From contig DNGI01000321.1 in the NCBI GenBank assembly GCA_003486645.1, forward strand, positions 42,735-106,734: a stretch of 64,000 nt of DNA, given 5' to 3'. Every line of letters starts with the position of its first letter. The stretch's first letter is position 1. The stretch is from Cyanobacteria bacterium UBA11370 (GTDB taxonomy: Bacteria; Cyanobacteriota; Cyanobacteriia; Cyanobacteriales; Coleofasciculaceae). The notes below the pieces were generated by a model. It saw nothing but the letters and a program-made list of their open reading frames with translations, had not been told where the DNA came from and searched no databases. Positions 14,268-22,361 of this stretch are shown here, in pieces. The position numbers and the translations under genes were made by a program.

Positions 14268-15095
14268 ATGCTCAAAGAGCGTTCAACGGTCGTTGATATG
14301 CAAATTCGACTCGCAGTAATCAGCAATGCCGGTGGCAGTGGCAAAACCACACTTTCGGTTCATCTCGCCTACGAACTGGGACAACAGGGTTTCAAGGTAG
14401 CACTAATGGATCTCGATCCCCAAGGATCGCTGACCCTCTTTTGTGGATTAACTCCACCAGAGCCAGAACAAACCCTGGCGGCGGTGTTAAAAGATAACTT
14501 TGATGGCAAATGGCCGCTGATGCCCTGCTGGAGTTCCCACACAGATAACGTGGTCATCTGTCAAGGCGGGATGGTGCTAACCCAAACCGCAGATGAGCTG
14601 GTATTGCACAAGCGAGGAGCCTACCTGTTAGGAGACTGCTTGAGTGACTACCCCCTCGAACATAACCTAATTATTCTTGACTGCCCAGCCACGTTAGGAC
14701 CTCTACCCTTGATGGCACTCGCTGCCAGTACTCACATTGTAGTTCCCGTACAACTCGAACCCAAGTCCGTTCAGGGAGCGGCTCGTTTACTGGAGTGGTA
14801 TTACTATCATTGCCGACATCTGCGCTTAAAACCAGAGCCAGAGATTTTAGGCTTTGTACCCAGCCAATATGACCGTAAGAGAGCCGTCCATCGTCAGCTT
14901 AATGAATCCTTGCCTCTTGAGTTAGAGCAGATGGGTATCCGTGCCTTTGGAGCAATCCGCAATAGTACTGAGTTTGCTAATGCTAGTGGACAAGGATTGC
15001 CATTACATCTTCATCGTCCTTGTCATCCAGCCTTGGATGACTTTAAAGAAATCACTTCATATCTGGTTGGAATAATTCAAAATTCAAAACCATGA
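14265..15095 (+). CDS. parA: ParA family partition ATPase
   Basis: A 276-residue ParA-type ATPase. The deviant Walker A motif is NAGGSGKTTLSVHLAYELG near residues 20-38, followed by VALMDLDPQGSLT (Walker A') and LIILDCPATLGPL (Walker B). The domain order and length match plasmid ParA proteins without an N-terminal HTH. An internal ATG at 14298 (MQIRLAVISNAGG) is an equally plausible start because the domain begins there, and no clear ribosome-binding site supports either. The stop overlaps the ATG of parB (15092-15095). ParA would form the dynamic nucleoid-bound component of the segregation system. Confidence 0.93.
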   Translation: MMLKERSTVVDMQIRLAVISNAGGSGKTTLSVHLAYELGQQGFKVALMDLDPQGSLTLFCGLTPPEPEQTLAAVLKDNFDGKWPLMPCWSSHTDNVVICQGGMVLTQTADELVLHKRGAYLLGDCLSDYPLEHNLIILDCPATLGPLPLMALAASTHIVVPVQLEPKSVQGAARLLEWYYYHCRHLRLKPEPEILGFVPSQYDRKRAVHRQLNESLPLELEQMGIRAFGAIRNSTEFANASGQGLPLHLHRPCHPALDDFKEITSYLVGIIQNSKP

Positions 15096-16228
15096 GTAGT
15101 CGTAAAGCACCTGACCTAACGAGTTATTTTTCAGCCGCCAAGCAGTCCCAACAGCTATCCGAAGCCCAAGAGGAGATTGGGCGACTCAAAGCCGAGATTG
15201 AAGAACTTCGGGCTGTGGGTTCAACGGAATTAGAAGCTCAACTAGCAGCGCTGCGAGAGCAACTGCTCTCGACTTCCGGTATTTTGTCCATTCCCATTGA
15301 ACAAATTCAACCGAACCTAGACCAACCCCGGCAAAGTTTCTATAGCGAGAGTATTGAGTCCATGTCCCGCTCTCTGGAGAAGGATGGACAACTCGAACCG
15401 ATTATTTTGATCAGACGGGGTGACTTGGTACTGTTTGATGGGGAACGGCGCTGGCGTAGCGCTAGGGCTTTGGGTTGGCAGAGTCTTGAGGCTGTGATTA
15501 TTCCTGAACCTGTCGCTTTACACCGGAAGGCGCTATTGACTTCGTTGCATCGAGAAGATCTTAATCCTCTGGATAAAGCTGAGGCAATTGTGCGGGAATT
15601 GGCTGAAAATACGGGTAATGAGCCTACGGATATCCCTCGAATTCTAAATACAGTGGTGCGACGGTTGAATGCCCAGAAACGTATGAGCGCTGTTGTGGAA
15701 TTGATGACGGCGACTGAGGATACCCAGCAGCAGGGTTTAGCGGAGCTGGGTTTAGAGGAGCGAGAACAGGCGGTGCTGGCGTTACTGCTGGATTTACAGC
15801 TTAATCCAGCTTCGGTAGATGCCAACATTTTCCCGATGTTGAGTTTACCGCCTGATCTGAAAGTGGCAATTAGAGAATTGGGACTCAAAGGAGTCCATGC
15901 GATCACACTCTCAAAACTTAATGCTAAGAACTTGGGGGTGACGGAGGAGGAGGCGCTTTCAATCCGCACTAATCTGGCACAGAAGGTGATTAGGGAAAAA
16001 CTGTCTGTGGTTCAAACTCGCAAACAGGTTGCCGAAGCCATTGCTTTACACAAAAAAGCTGATTCAACTTTACCAGAGAAAGTTAAGCAAGTTTCAAGAG
16101 TAACCGGGAGCCTACAAAAGCTTTCTAGAGATATGCTGGCTACAGCACAATTCGAGCAACTCACTCAATTACGAGAAGTTCTTCACCAGAAATTGGCAGA
16201 AATAGACGAAATTCTGCAAGAAAATTAA
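15092..16228 (+). CDS. parB: ParB family partition protein
   Basis: A 378-residue protein. After an N-terminal coiled coil (about 18-65: SEAQEEIGRLKAEIEELRAV) comes the ParB/Srx domain, with IEQIQPNLDQPRQSF, LEKDGQLEPIILIRRGD, LFDGERRWRSARALGW (the GERRWR CTP-binding box) and LLTSLHREDLNPLDKAEAI. A central HTH region and a long C-terminal helix follow. The 4-nt overlap with parA makes a standard parAB operon. The start of the domain after a coiled coil is typical of cyanobacterial plasmid ParBs. Its binding site (parS) was not identified. Two further ParB-domain proteins lie at 24125 and 32418. Confidence 0.93.
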   Translation: MSSRKAPDLTSYFSAAKQSQQLSEAQEEIGRLKAEIEELRAVGSTELEAQLAALREQLLSTSGILSIPIEQIQPNLDQPRQSFYSESIESMSRSLEKDGQLEPIILIRRGDLVLFDGERRWRSARALGWQSLEAVIIPEPVALHRKALLTSLHREDLNPLDKAEAIVRELAENTGNEPTDIPRILNTVVRRLNAQKRMSAVVELMTATEDTQQQGLAELGLEEREQAVLALLLDLQLNPASVDANIFPMLSLPPDLKVAIRELGLKGVHAITLSKLNAKNLGVTEEEALSIRTNLAQKVIREKLSVVQTRKQVAEAIALHKKADSTLPEKVKQVSRVTGSLQKLSRDMLATAQFEQLTQLREVLHQKLAEIDEILQEN

Positions 16229-16268
16229 AATTTTCACTTGTTTTCGCTTGCCTTTTTCCTTTCTTTCG

Positions 16269-16889
16269 TTAGATCACGCGCTCTGTAGCGGGAAATATAC
16301 GATTTAAGTCAATTGATAAGTCAGAAAAACCAGGAATTGTAACTGTTTCATGGCGTAAGGCAATTTGTCTGATGCGATAGCCGAAATTGCCTTGAGAATC
16401 TTGATAGGGCTGACTGTAGCACTCCAGTTGATTAGCGACAAGGTTGACAATCCAGTAATGCTGAATTTGGTTTTGTGCATAGAGGGATAGCTTGATAGTC
16501 TGGTCGTATTCCAAGGTTGAGTCTGATACTTCAATTACGAGCAGAATATCATTGGGATAGGGATGATTTGATAAGTAGTCATCTGGCTGTCCTTGTGCGA
16601 TCGCTACATCGGGTTCTGGCTCACTATCACTAGGCAGTATGATCGGTTCCTGTCCACGGACTACAGCCAGATCACCCACTAATCGGTCTAACTCTCGGAC
16701 TAATTTAGTATTACTAACCGAATGAAGTGTACCCTTAGCTGCCATTTGCACTAACTCTCCCCGAATTAACTCCACCCGGTCATCCTCTGTGAGGAAACCC
16801 AATTCAATCAGGCGATGGTATTGCGCCAACGTAAAACGCTTGGTTGTAACCTGGGTCATAATTATGTGTTCAGGAAGCGATACTCTCAT
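16269..16889 (-). CDS. Uma2 family (DUF820) putative endonuclease
   Basis: A 206-residue protein with the full Uma2 pattern: FTLAQYHRLIELGFLTEDDR, VELIRGELVQMA, the SEPEPDVAIAQG strand, ILLVIEVSDSTLEYDQTIKL and LYAQNQIQHYWIVNL. The D-x-A and E-V-S-x-x-x segments supply the PD-(D/E)XK-like acidic residues. Uma2 genes are greatly expanded in cyanobacteria and are often mobile, but their physiological role is unsettled. Convergent with parB (40 nt gap). ATG 16889 is used; an internal ATG at 16859 (MTQVTTKRFTLAQ) also fits the family start. Confidence 0.92.
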   Translation of the reverse strand: MRVSLPEHIIMTQVTTKRFTLAQYHRLIELGFLTEDDRVELIRGELVQMAAKGTLHSVSNTKLVRELDRLVGDLAVVRGQEPIILPSDSEPEPDVAIAQGQPDDYLSNHPYPNDILLVIEVSDSTLEYDQTIKLSLYAQNQIQHYWIVNLVANQLECYSQPYQDSQGNFGYRIRQIALRHETVTIPGFSDLSIDLNRIFPATERVI

Positions 16890-16935
16890 TTTCTCGCAAG
16901 TTAAGTTAAGAGTCGTCCCTAAAATTGAATCGATA

Positions 16936-17874
16936 TCAAGGTTTGTTTTCTCTTACCAGTAAAACTGATAAAACATTACGCTTGAGGGCATTTCCTTTTT
17001 CATCCACTTTTCCATAAAAGGTCTTGCCTTTGTAATAAAGACAAGAGGAGCTTCCCCCATCTAGATTCATCGCTTTTTCAACTCCGAAAGTTTTCATAAA
17101 TGTAGCCAGCGATATGAGAGACATTCCGGAGTTAGTGGGAGATTCGGGTTTTTGAGCGACCATCACCCAAAGGATATCGCCGTCATGAGTAATACCAACC
17201 GCACTCCGAGCATTGGGCTGGTTACTCCCCAATGGATCTCGTATCACTCTGCCATTAGCTTTATCCAAAAAACCTTCTTCAATCAACGTCAATTCTGGCA
17301 ACAGGCTAGGGCCACCCCCAAGAGCATCTATTAATTGGCAACCTGGGGGAGTTGGTTGGCTGTGAACAGTAATATCGTAACGGATGGTAAGATTACAACG
17401 ATAGCGCCGAAATTCTGTGCGGTCGAGGATTTTTGCTAATAAGGGCGCTAATTTGGGATTGTTGATTAGGCGAGCGTTATCCTGGGGGTCAGCAACCATT
17501 ACTCCTTGCTGAATAACGATTGAGGTGGATTTCTGGTTTTGTGGATCAAAAAAGCCTCCGTTGATTACTGCTAGAACTTTTTGCTGTTGAGCAAAGCTTT
17601 CCAAAGTACTGACTCGTTGGGATAGAGCAGGTGTTACCAAAAAGCGATTCCCGGCTGGAATCAATAGGCTGTGAACTAGGCTGTGTTCCAGGGAGTGGGA
17701 TTGGTATTGAATGTCTTTCTCGGTTGGCGGCAGAACAGGTGAAGAGGGTGCTGTCTGCGGCTGGTGATGGGGAGTCGATAACAGCCCTATCCCTAAAGCG
17801 ATTACAATTAAGCTCAGAAAAAAGATTTTCTGGGTTATGGAACTTATAAAGGTACTATTTCCCATTATTATCAT
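16936..17874 (-). CDS. phosphodiester glycosidase family protein (NAGPA-like), membrane-anchored
   Basis: About 312 residues. A hydrophobic segment (IFFLSLIVIALGIGLL) near the N-terminus anchors or exports it. The domain carries VLAVINGGFFDP, the ARSAVGITHDGDILWVMVAQ strand pair and MNLDGGSSSCLYY, which are the conserved blocks of the NAGPA/DUF2233 family (PF09992) that cleaves phosphodiester-linked sugars or acts in exopolysaccharide pathways. A TTG at 17913 also opens the frame, but the ATG at 17874 (or 17865) is more likely because it places the hydrophobic segment close to the start. It is on the same strand as the Uma2 gene, 46 nt upstream. The link to plasmid functions is unclear and it may be cargo. 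Confidence 0.88.
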   Translation of the reverse strand: MIIMGNSTFISSITQKIFFLSLIVIALGIGLLSTPHHQPQTAPSSPVLPPTEKDIQYQSHSLEHSLVHSLLIPAGNRFLVTPALSQRVSTLESFAQQQKVLAVINGGFFDPQNQKSTSIVIQQGVMVADPQDNARLINNPKLAPLLAKILDRTEFRRYRCNLTIRYDITVHSQPTPPGCQLIDALGGGPSLLPELTLIEEGFLDKANGRVIRDPLGSNQPNARSAVGITHDGDILWVMVAQKPESPTNSGMSLISLATFMKTFGVEKAMNLDGGSSSCLYYKGKTFYGKVDEKGNALKRNVLSVLLVRENKP

Positions 17875-18190
17875 AACACTTCTTTGAGGAACATTTCCAC
17901 CAGATTGAGCCAACTCTGTCCCTATTTTGACAGCTTTAGCTTGGATAGGTTATAGTATATTGGGGGACTATAATCAATATTCGGTCTGGATGATGCCACA
18001 ACCCAGTAATTCTTCTCCAGCCGGATTACAACTGTTTGAATCTGGAGTTTTCAAAAGGGGTGATCGTCTGGTGCAAGCCGGGGATTAATAGAAATTTCGT
18101 TTGTCTATGCTACAGATGATAACGCTCCTGACACTCCTGACACTGGGACAAATGTTAGCAGGAATGCGATGAAAACGGTATTTTCCCCTG

Positions 18191-21100
18191 TCACGCCAGA
18201 CCAATCGCACTCGCCAACTCCATTAACTGAGGTTCTGGTGACATTAACATCAACTCAGTAAGAATCCTTATTTGGGTAATACCTGGTGTCGCTTCCCAGA
18301 TCTTGGCGAAATCACTCCGAGAGTAAGCTGATTCTAGGGTATCCATAGTTGGCAATATCTCATCGTGTGGGGAAGAAGCAACCAAGGGTAAATATTCGGT
18401 AGCTAGCCATTGGAGTTCTTCAGGTTCTACTGGTTCTTCTTCTGGGTGAGGTTTACTCATTTTACTATTAGGGGGACAAAGAAGCATTTTGAGTAAATCC
18501 CGAAAGCGGCTAATATGTTGTTGGGAATAGCCACTAAGAGATGCGATCGCTCCTTGAGTCACTTTCTCTCCAGTCCTCTTCAATTGTGCCACCGCCGCCT
18601 TAATTGCCATCTCCACCCGTTCAGTTTTAGTAGCCGCCTCTGGAGTAATACTAGAAGCTAGAGTAACAGTTACAGGGATATCTAACGGATAGTCCCCGAT
18701 GAAATATACTGTCAGTTTCTGATCAGGTCTTCTGTGTACCCGCAGTCGTCCGATAGCTTGGTGGATATCAGCTAGTATGCGCCGCCGCACAAAGCTTCTA
18801 AACTCCGGATCAACCGAAACGTTTATCTCCAAATTTATATCAACAGGAGTCTTTTGGGTTTGGTCATTTTCAACCTTAATTTGTACCGGATACTTAACCT
18901 TAACAGTACCAGGTTGAGGAGTTCGTCCATACATCAGTGTAAACTCAGCCTCCAAGTGACTCAAATTGCGACAAGGAGTTCCTGTAAGAATGAGAGTAGT
19001 CGCCGATTCTAAGTCATTGATTCCGCGAGACTCAATCCACCATCTTAAAGTATCAGCGTGAGCAAATTTTTTAAAGTCAATTACTTTAGCCGTTGGGTCT
19101 TTTGCTTGTAGTGTTTTAACAATAGCATCAATCCGCTGCTGTAAAATAGCAGAGCGATCGCTACAACCCAAACGTCCCAACGTCGCTACCTGAATCACAT
19201 CCAGATTATCAGGCTCACAGACACTTTGCTTGAGGTTAACAATCTCAGTCGGTGATACTCCCAGTAACTGGGCTAACTCCATTGCATCACCCGTAGCGTC
19301 TAAAAAGATATTCGCTTTGGCAGAACTGGCAATTTTAATTAATCTCTCATCCGGTAAAGTAATAGAAAGTACCCCATGCACAATTCGGAGATATCCAGCA
19401 GCTCCCTTTAATACTTTAAAAAAAGGTAATAGCCACTGCAAGAGAAATTTTTCTTTAATAGTTTGGGCAACCTTGGTATCTGAGTCGGTAAACTTCTTAC
19501 GGATGCCAGGGGGTAGTTCGGCTACACTGACTCCATATTCAGCCGTTGGATCTAAAGTTTTTAAATTCGGTTTAATCGCTTGATTAATTTTGCAATAATC
19601 AAGGTCTGCTGGTAATGAGGGGAGTAATTCCAAAATAGCAGCATGGTTCCACCCATAACGGTTAACTTGAGGAGTTTCACCTGTTAGTATGGCTCTTAAA
19701 TCCTGTAAGACAATCGCTAGTTTTCGATACAGAATGGGGTGCTTCGTGGCTAAATGAACGATGAGCTGGTCAAGGTCATTGAGCGTTACTTCTATGGTTC
19801 GTGTCGTCCGTAGTAGCGTTGACCATTCATCCCACAGTAACACTACATTACTATAATCATATTCAATAGGGTCTGGTAAACTTTCCGGATGGGCGCGGAA
19901 TCGATTAGCCTTAAGTTTGGATTGACGCTGGTGCAAAAAGCCAAAAGCATAACCGCCACGACAAGCTTCCAAATGGGGACAAGTTGCACAAATAACTTGG
20001 GCGGTATCCGCACCGTCAATGTTTAAAGAACGGAGGGTGCTAATCGTTTGGTTGCGGGAACAGTTGGGAGAAATGCTGTAGGGTTCCCCCGGTTGAGTAC
20101 GACGTTTTCGCCCGAATGAGTCTCGCACTAATCCCCCATGACGGGCTTCTAAGTCACTCCAAGTAGCTAAGGTGGAAACGGTGGGATTGCGGTGTTCTGA
20201 GCTTAAGAATATTACTTGTCGAGAGTTAAACAATTCGCTATTGGTAAGTCCGCAATCATAGCTTTTACCTGTACCAGTAGGCGACAAATCACAAATGAAT
20301 TTGATTCCTTCTTGTAGGGTTTTCTGCCAAACTTCCAAGCGTTGACCTTGTTCATATTCGATAGTTTGAACCACAGGTGGGGAAACGGGACTATCGGTAT
20401 TAGCATAAATCCCATCTGCCCTCTGCCCGATTGGTAAGCCTGTCGAACCACTGCCCTCTGCCGTTTTTGGTTCAACTTCAACGGTGCCAACGGGGGCAAA
20501 ACCCCAACGGGAGCGTTTTTGGTTGAGTTGAGCTAGACGGTTTTTCAGTTTGGGGAACCATCCCAATAAGTCTTTGAATCCATGAAGTCGGATATGTGGT
20601 TTGTGGATAAGTAGTTCAAACTGGGCTACGGTGATATATTGAATTTCATCAGAGCGTCCAGCAACTAGCAGGTCGTCAATATCGAGGTGTTCTCCTTTGG
20701 TGGTTTGACCCCACCAGGCAACTTGTATGTCGTAGCCCCATTGTTGTAGGAGTTTGAATGTGGTTCGGTATTGTCGCAGGACGTGAGCATTGTGGATTGC
20801 ACCTGCGTCGGGGTAAAAAATAATGGTTTTGGTGTTAAGTTCAGCAGAGAGGATATTCAGGGATTCTTGTAATTGTTGGGGTGAGGCGGCAAAGTTTCCT
20901 CCTGCTGCGCCTAAACAGGGTTGTCCTAAGCGAGTGGCGACGATGTAGGGTTTGGGGTTAATGCCTTCGCTCATGCCAATGCTGTGGCGTATGACTTGAC
21001 CGATAGGACGCCATACGGCGATGGGGAGTTCGCCATTGGGTAGGTGAGCAGTGGGACCGTTGGGGCGGAATTTGGAGCGACTGGTGGGCCATTTGTATTT

Positions 21101-21682
21101 GTTTTCTGTGGCATTGTCGAAGCGAACTTGAAAGCCGATCATGCGTCCAAATACGTCCATAATTGGACAGCCAATTCCTGGTTGTTTGATGGTTAATTGG
21201 CGACCCCAGAGGTCTATGCCTGCTAATTGGGGATTAATGTTGATTACCTGTTGATCGGGAGAGATGGTGAAGTAGCAGGCGTGGTTAATTTCTGCCTCGG
21301 ATAGACCGCGAGAGGTTTGGAGGTGTTGAAGGTGAAAGCGGGAGAGTCCTAGTTGTTGGGAGAGTTTGCGAATATTGCGATCGCGTTCTTCTATCGGGAG
21401 TAATCGAGCGCACCGAGACGCTTCTTCAATCAGCCGTTTGGCTCGTTGCGCTGCCCTTTCTTGGCGCAATTGTTCCCACTGATCACGGTTCCATTCTTCT
21501 CCATCATCGACTGCCCACAGGAAAAAACCCCATTTGTCCTCGCCGACGCATTTGTAACCCGGTGCGGTGGTGACATCGTGGCGGCAGTGGATTAAATTGT
21601 TTTGCAGGTTTTCCCGGCAGTCGGAGCGGGAGCCGTTGCAAATTGGGCAGTCTCTCTTCAGATAGCGCCAGGTAGAAGCCAT
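18191..21682 (-). CDS. plasmid replication protein, CyRepA1 family
   Basis: An 1163-residue multidomain protein of the type found on cyanobacterial plasmids. The N-terminus has a zinc-finger-like cluster (CPICNGSRSDC..., then HCRH, residues 14-35). A DUF3854/Toprim-like region follows near 240-330 (IIFYPDAGAIHN, HLDIDDLL). A helicase-like part has Walker A LSPTGTGKSYDCGL near residue 469, a CATCPHLEAC cluster near 565 and the D-E-W box LLWDEWSTLL near 614. The C-terminus has a helix-turn-helix (GAIASLSGYSQQHISRFRDL). It would act as initiator with primase/helicase activities. It lies directly downstream of an iteron-bearing region (21921-21980), which is the expected arrangement for a Rep gene and its origin. 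The family name is given by recognition of the architecture. Confidence 0.85.
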   Translation of the reverse strand: MASTWRYLKRDCPICNGSRSDCRENLQNNLIHCRHDVTTAPGYKCVGEDKWGFFLWAVDDGEEWNRDQWEQLRQERAAQRAKRLIEEASRCARLLPIEERDRNIRKLSQQLGLSRFHLQHLQTSRGLSEAEINHACYFTISPDQQVININPQLAGIDLWGRQLTIKQPGIGCPIMDVFGRMIGFQVRFDNATENKYKWPTSRSKFRPNGPTAHLPNGELPIAVWRPIGQVIRHSIGMSEGINPKPYIVATRLGQPCLGAAGGNFAASPQQLQESLNILSAELNTKTIIFYPDAGAIHNAHVLRQYRTTFKLLQQWGYDIQVAWWGQTTKGEHLDIDDLLVAGRSDEIQYITVAQFELLIHKPHIRLHGFKDLLGWFPKLKNRLAQLNQKRSRWGFAPVGTVEVEPKTAEGSGSTGLPIGQRADGIYANTDSPVSPPVVQTIEYEQGQRLEVWQKTLQEGIKFICDLSPTGTGKSYDCGLTNSELFNSRQVIFLSSEHRNPTVSTLATWSDLEARHGGLVRDSFGRKRRTQPGEPYSISPNCSRNQTISTLRSLNIDGADTAQVICATCPHLEACRGGYAFGFLHQRQSKLKANRFRAHPESLPDPIEYDYSNVVLLWDEWSTLLRTTRTIEVTLNDLDQLIVHLATKHPILYRKLAIVLQDLRAILTGETPQVNRYGWNHAAILELLPSLPADLDYCKINQAIKPNLKTLDPTAEYGVSVAELPPGIRKKFTDSDTKVAQTIKEKFLLQWLLPFFKVLKGAAGYLRIVHGVLSITLPDERLIKIASSAKANIFLDATGDAMELAQLLGVSPTEIVNLKQSVCEPDNLDVIQVATLGRLGCSDRSAILQQRIDAIVKTLQAKDPTAKVIDFKKFAHADTLRWWIESRGINDLESATTLILTGTPCRNLSHLEAEFTLMYGRTPQPGTVKVKYPVQIKVENDQTQKTPVDINLEINVSVDPEFRSFVRRRILADIHQAIGRLRVHRRPDQKLTVYFIGDYPLDIPVTVTLASSITPEAATKTERVEMAIKAAVAQLKRTGEKVTQGAIASLSGYSQQHISRFRDLLKMLLCPPNSKMSKPHPEEEPVEPEELQWLATEYLPLVASSPHDEILPTMDTLESAYSRSDFAKIWEATPGITQIRILTELMLMSPEPQLMELASAIGLA

Positions 21683-21920
21683 TATCTCACACTCTTGTTT
21701 TATCAGCTATTCATATCCGCCGCACGAACTTGGGTTCGTGCAAACTTTAGCTCTGGCAATTCCTTGACAGAGCCTAAGAGGACGGTTTTGGTTGGCTGAC
21801 TTAGAATAGCAACTCGATTTTTTAGAGCTTTGTAACCTTCGGCGATCAAAACTGATCGATCTGATCAGGCTTGTAACTTTCTCTGGAATGCTTGATATAG
21901 CAAGGTTTCAAAAAAAGAGC

Positions 21921-21980
21921 GTCGCACTCAGTGGAACGTAGTGTCGCATTCAGTGGAACGTAGTGTCGCACTCAGTGGAA
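21921..21980. repeat. three tandem 22-bp iterons
   Basis: Units begin at 21921, 21943 and 21965. Each starts GTCGCACTCAGTGGAA (GTCGCATTCAGTGGAA in the second), and the first two end CGTAGT. The period is exactly 22 bp, two helical turns, and the third copy is cut to 16 bp. They lie 240 bp upstream of the CyRepA1 start. Confidence 0.8.
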
Positions 21981-22024
21981 GATATTACGTAACCTAAAAT
22001 GGCTGAAATCTTTATATAATGATG

Positions 22025-22040
22025 GTTACAAGCTTGTAAC
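22025..22040. repeat. 16-bp perfect palindrome in origin region
   Basis: GTTACAAGCTTGTAAC reads identically on both strands. Half-sites TTGTAAC recur nearby at about 21830 and 21870. This suggests a dimeric protein-binding site within the origin or partition region. Confidence 0.55.
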
Positions 22041-22180
22041 TAGGCACAAAGCTTGGGGAAGAGCGAGTCAGTGACTGTCGTGAGTCACTAATGTAGAGTT
22101 GGCAATAGCAATCTCCTCGTTTATCGAATTCGGTGAGAAGACCCAAACTATACTCACGCCTAGTTAGTTGGGGATGAATT

Positions 22181-22305
22181 ATACTAAATCCGGGTTGATT
22201 ATCCCCTTGCATGAAAAAGGTGAGGGAGCTGGGGAAGCTGGGGAAGCTTCTTTGAGCTGGGGAAGAAATTAATAAAGGGGGTATATACGGCGGATTTGGG
22301 ATTAT
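22181..22305. mobile_element. MITE-like element, about 125 bp
   Basis: The left end ATACTAAATCCGGGTTGATT then ATCCCCTT is mirrored on the right: the reverse complement reads ATAATCCCAAATCCGCCG then TATATACCCCCTTT. The centre contains repeated GGGGAAGCT. No coding capacity. It shares its left end with the repeat at 12826. The two ends match only partly, so the limits are approximate. Confidence 0.4.
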
Positions 22306-22361
22306 GCCTTGTCAGCAAGCTTGCTTGCTATCAAGTTAATTCAGTGATACGTATCAGCTAA

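Larger units (their letters stand above)
21683..22361. other. gene-free region, probable replication origin
   Basis: This 680-bp interval between the CyRepA1 gene and the 509-residue HTH gene has no convincing gene. It holds three tandem 22-bp repeats (21921-21980), a 16-bp palindrome GTTACAAGCTTGTAAC (22025-22040), repeated TTGTAAC half-sites near 21830 and 21870, a cluster of GATC sites (21843-21868), an AGTGACT/AGTCACT inverted repeat (22070-22089) and a MITE-like unit (22181-22305). This combination is characteristic of an iteron-type origin or a partition locus. Confidence 0.6.

Noticed and set aside
15340-15969. 209-residue minus-strand frame inside parB
   Set aside because: Antisense shadow of the ParB domain; Ser/Arg-rich and without domain features.
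17990-18088. 32-residue plus-strand ORF between the glycosidase and CyRepA1 genes
   Set aside because: Short, without ribosome-binding site or recognisable composition; insufficient to call a gene.
21921-21980. CRISPR array
   Set aside because: The 22-bp units are head-to-tail with no spacers, so they are iterons; no cas gene or spacer-repeat alternation appears anywhere in the window.
22012-22212. 66-residue minus-strand open frame in the origin region
   Set aside because: It spans the 16-bp palindrome, the inverted repeats and a MITE end, has no ribosome-binding site and has no protein-like pattern.
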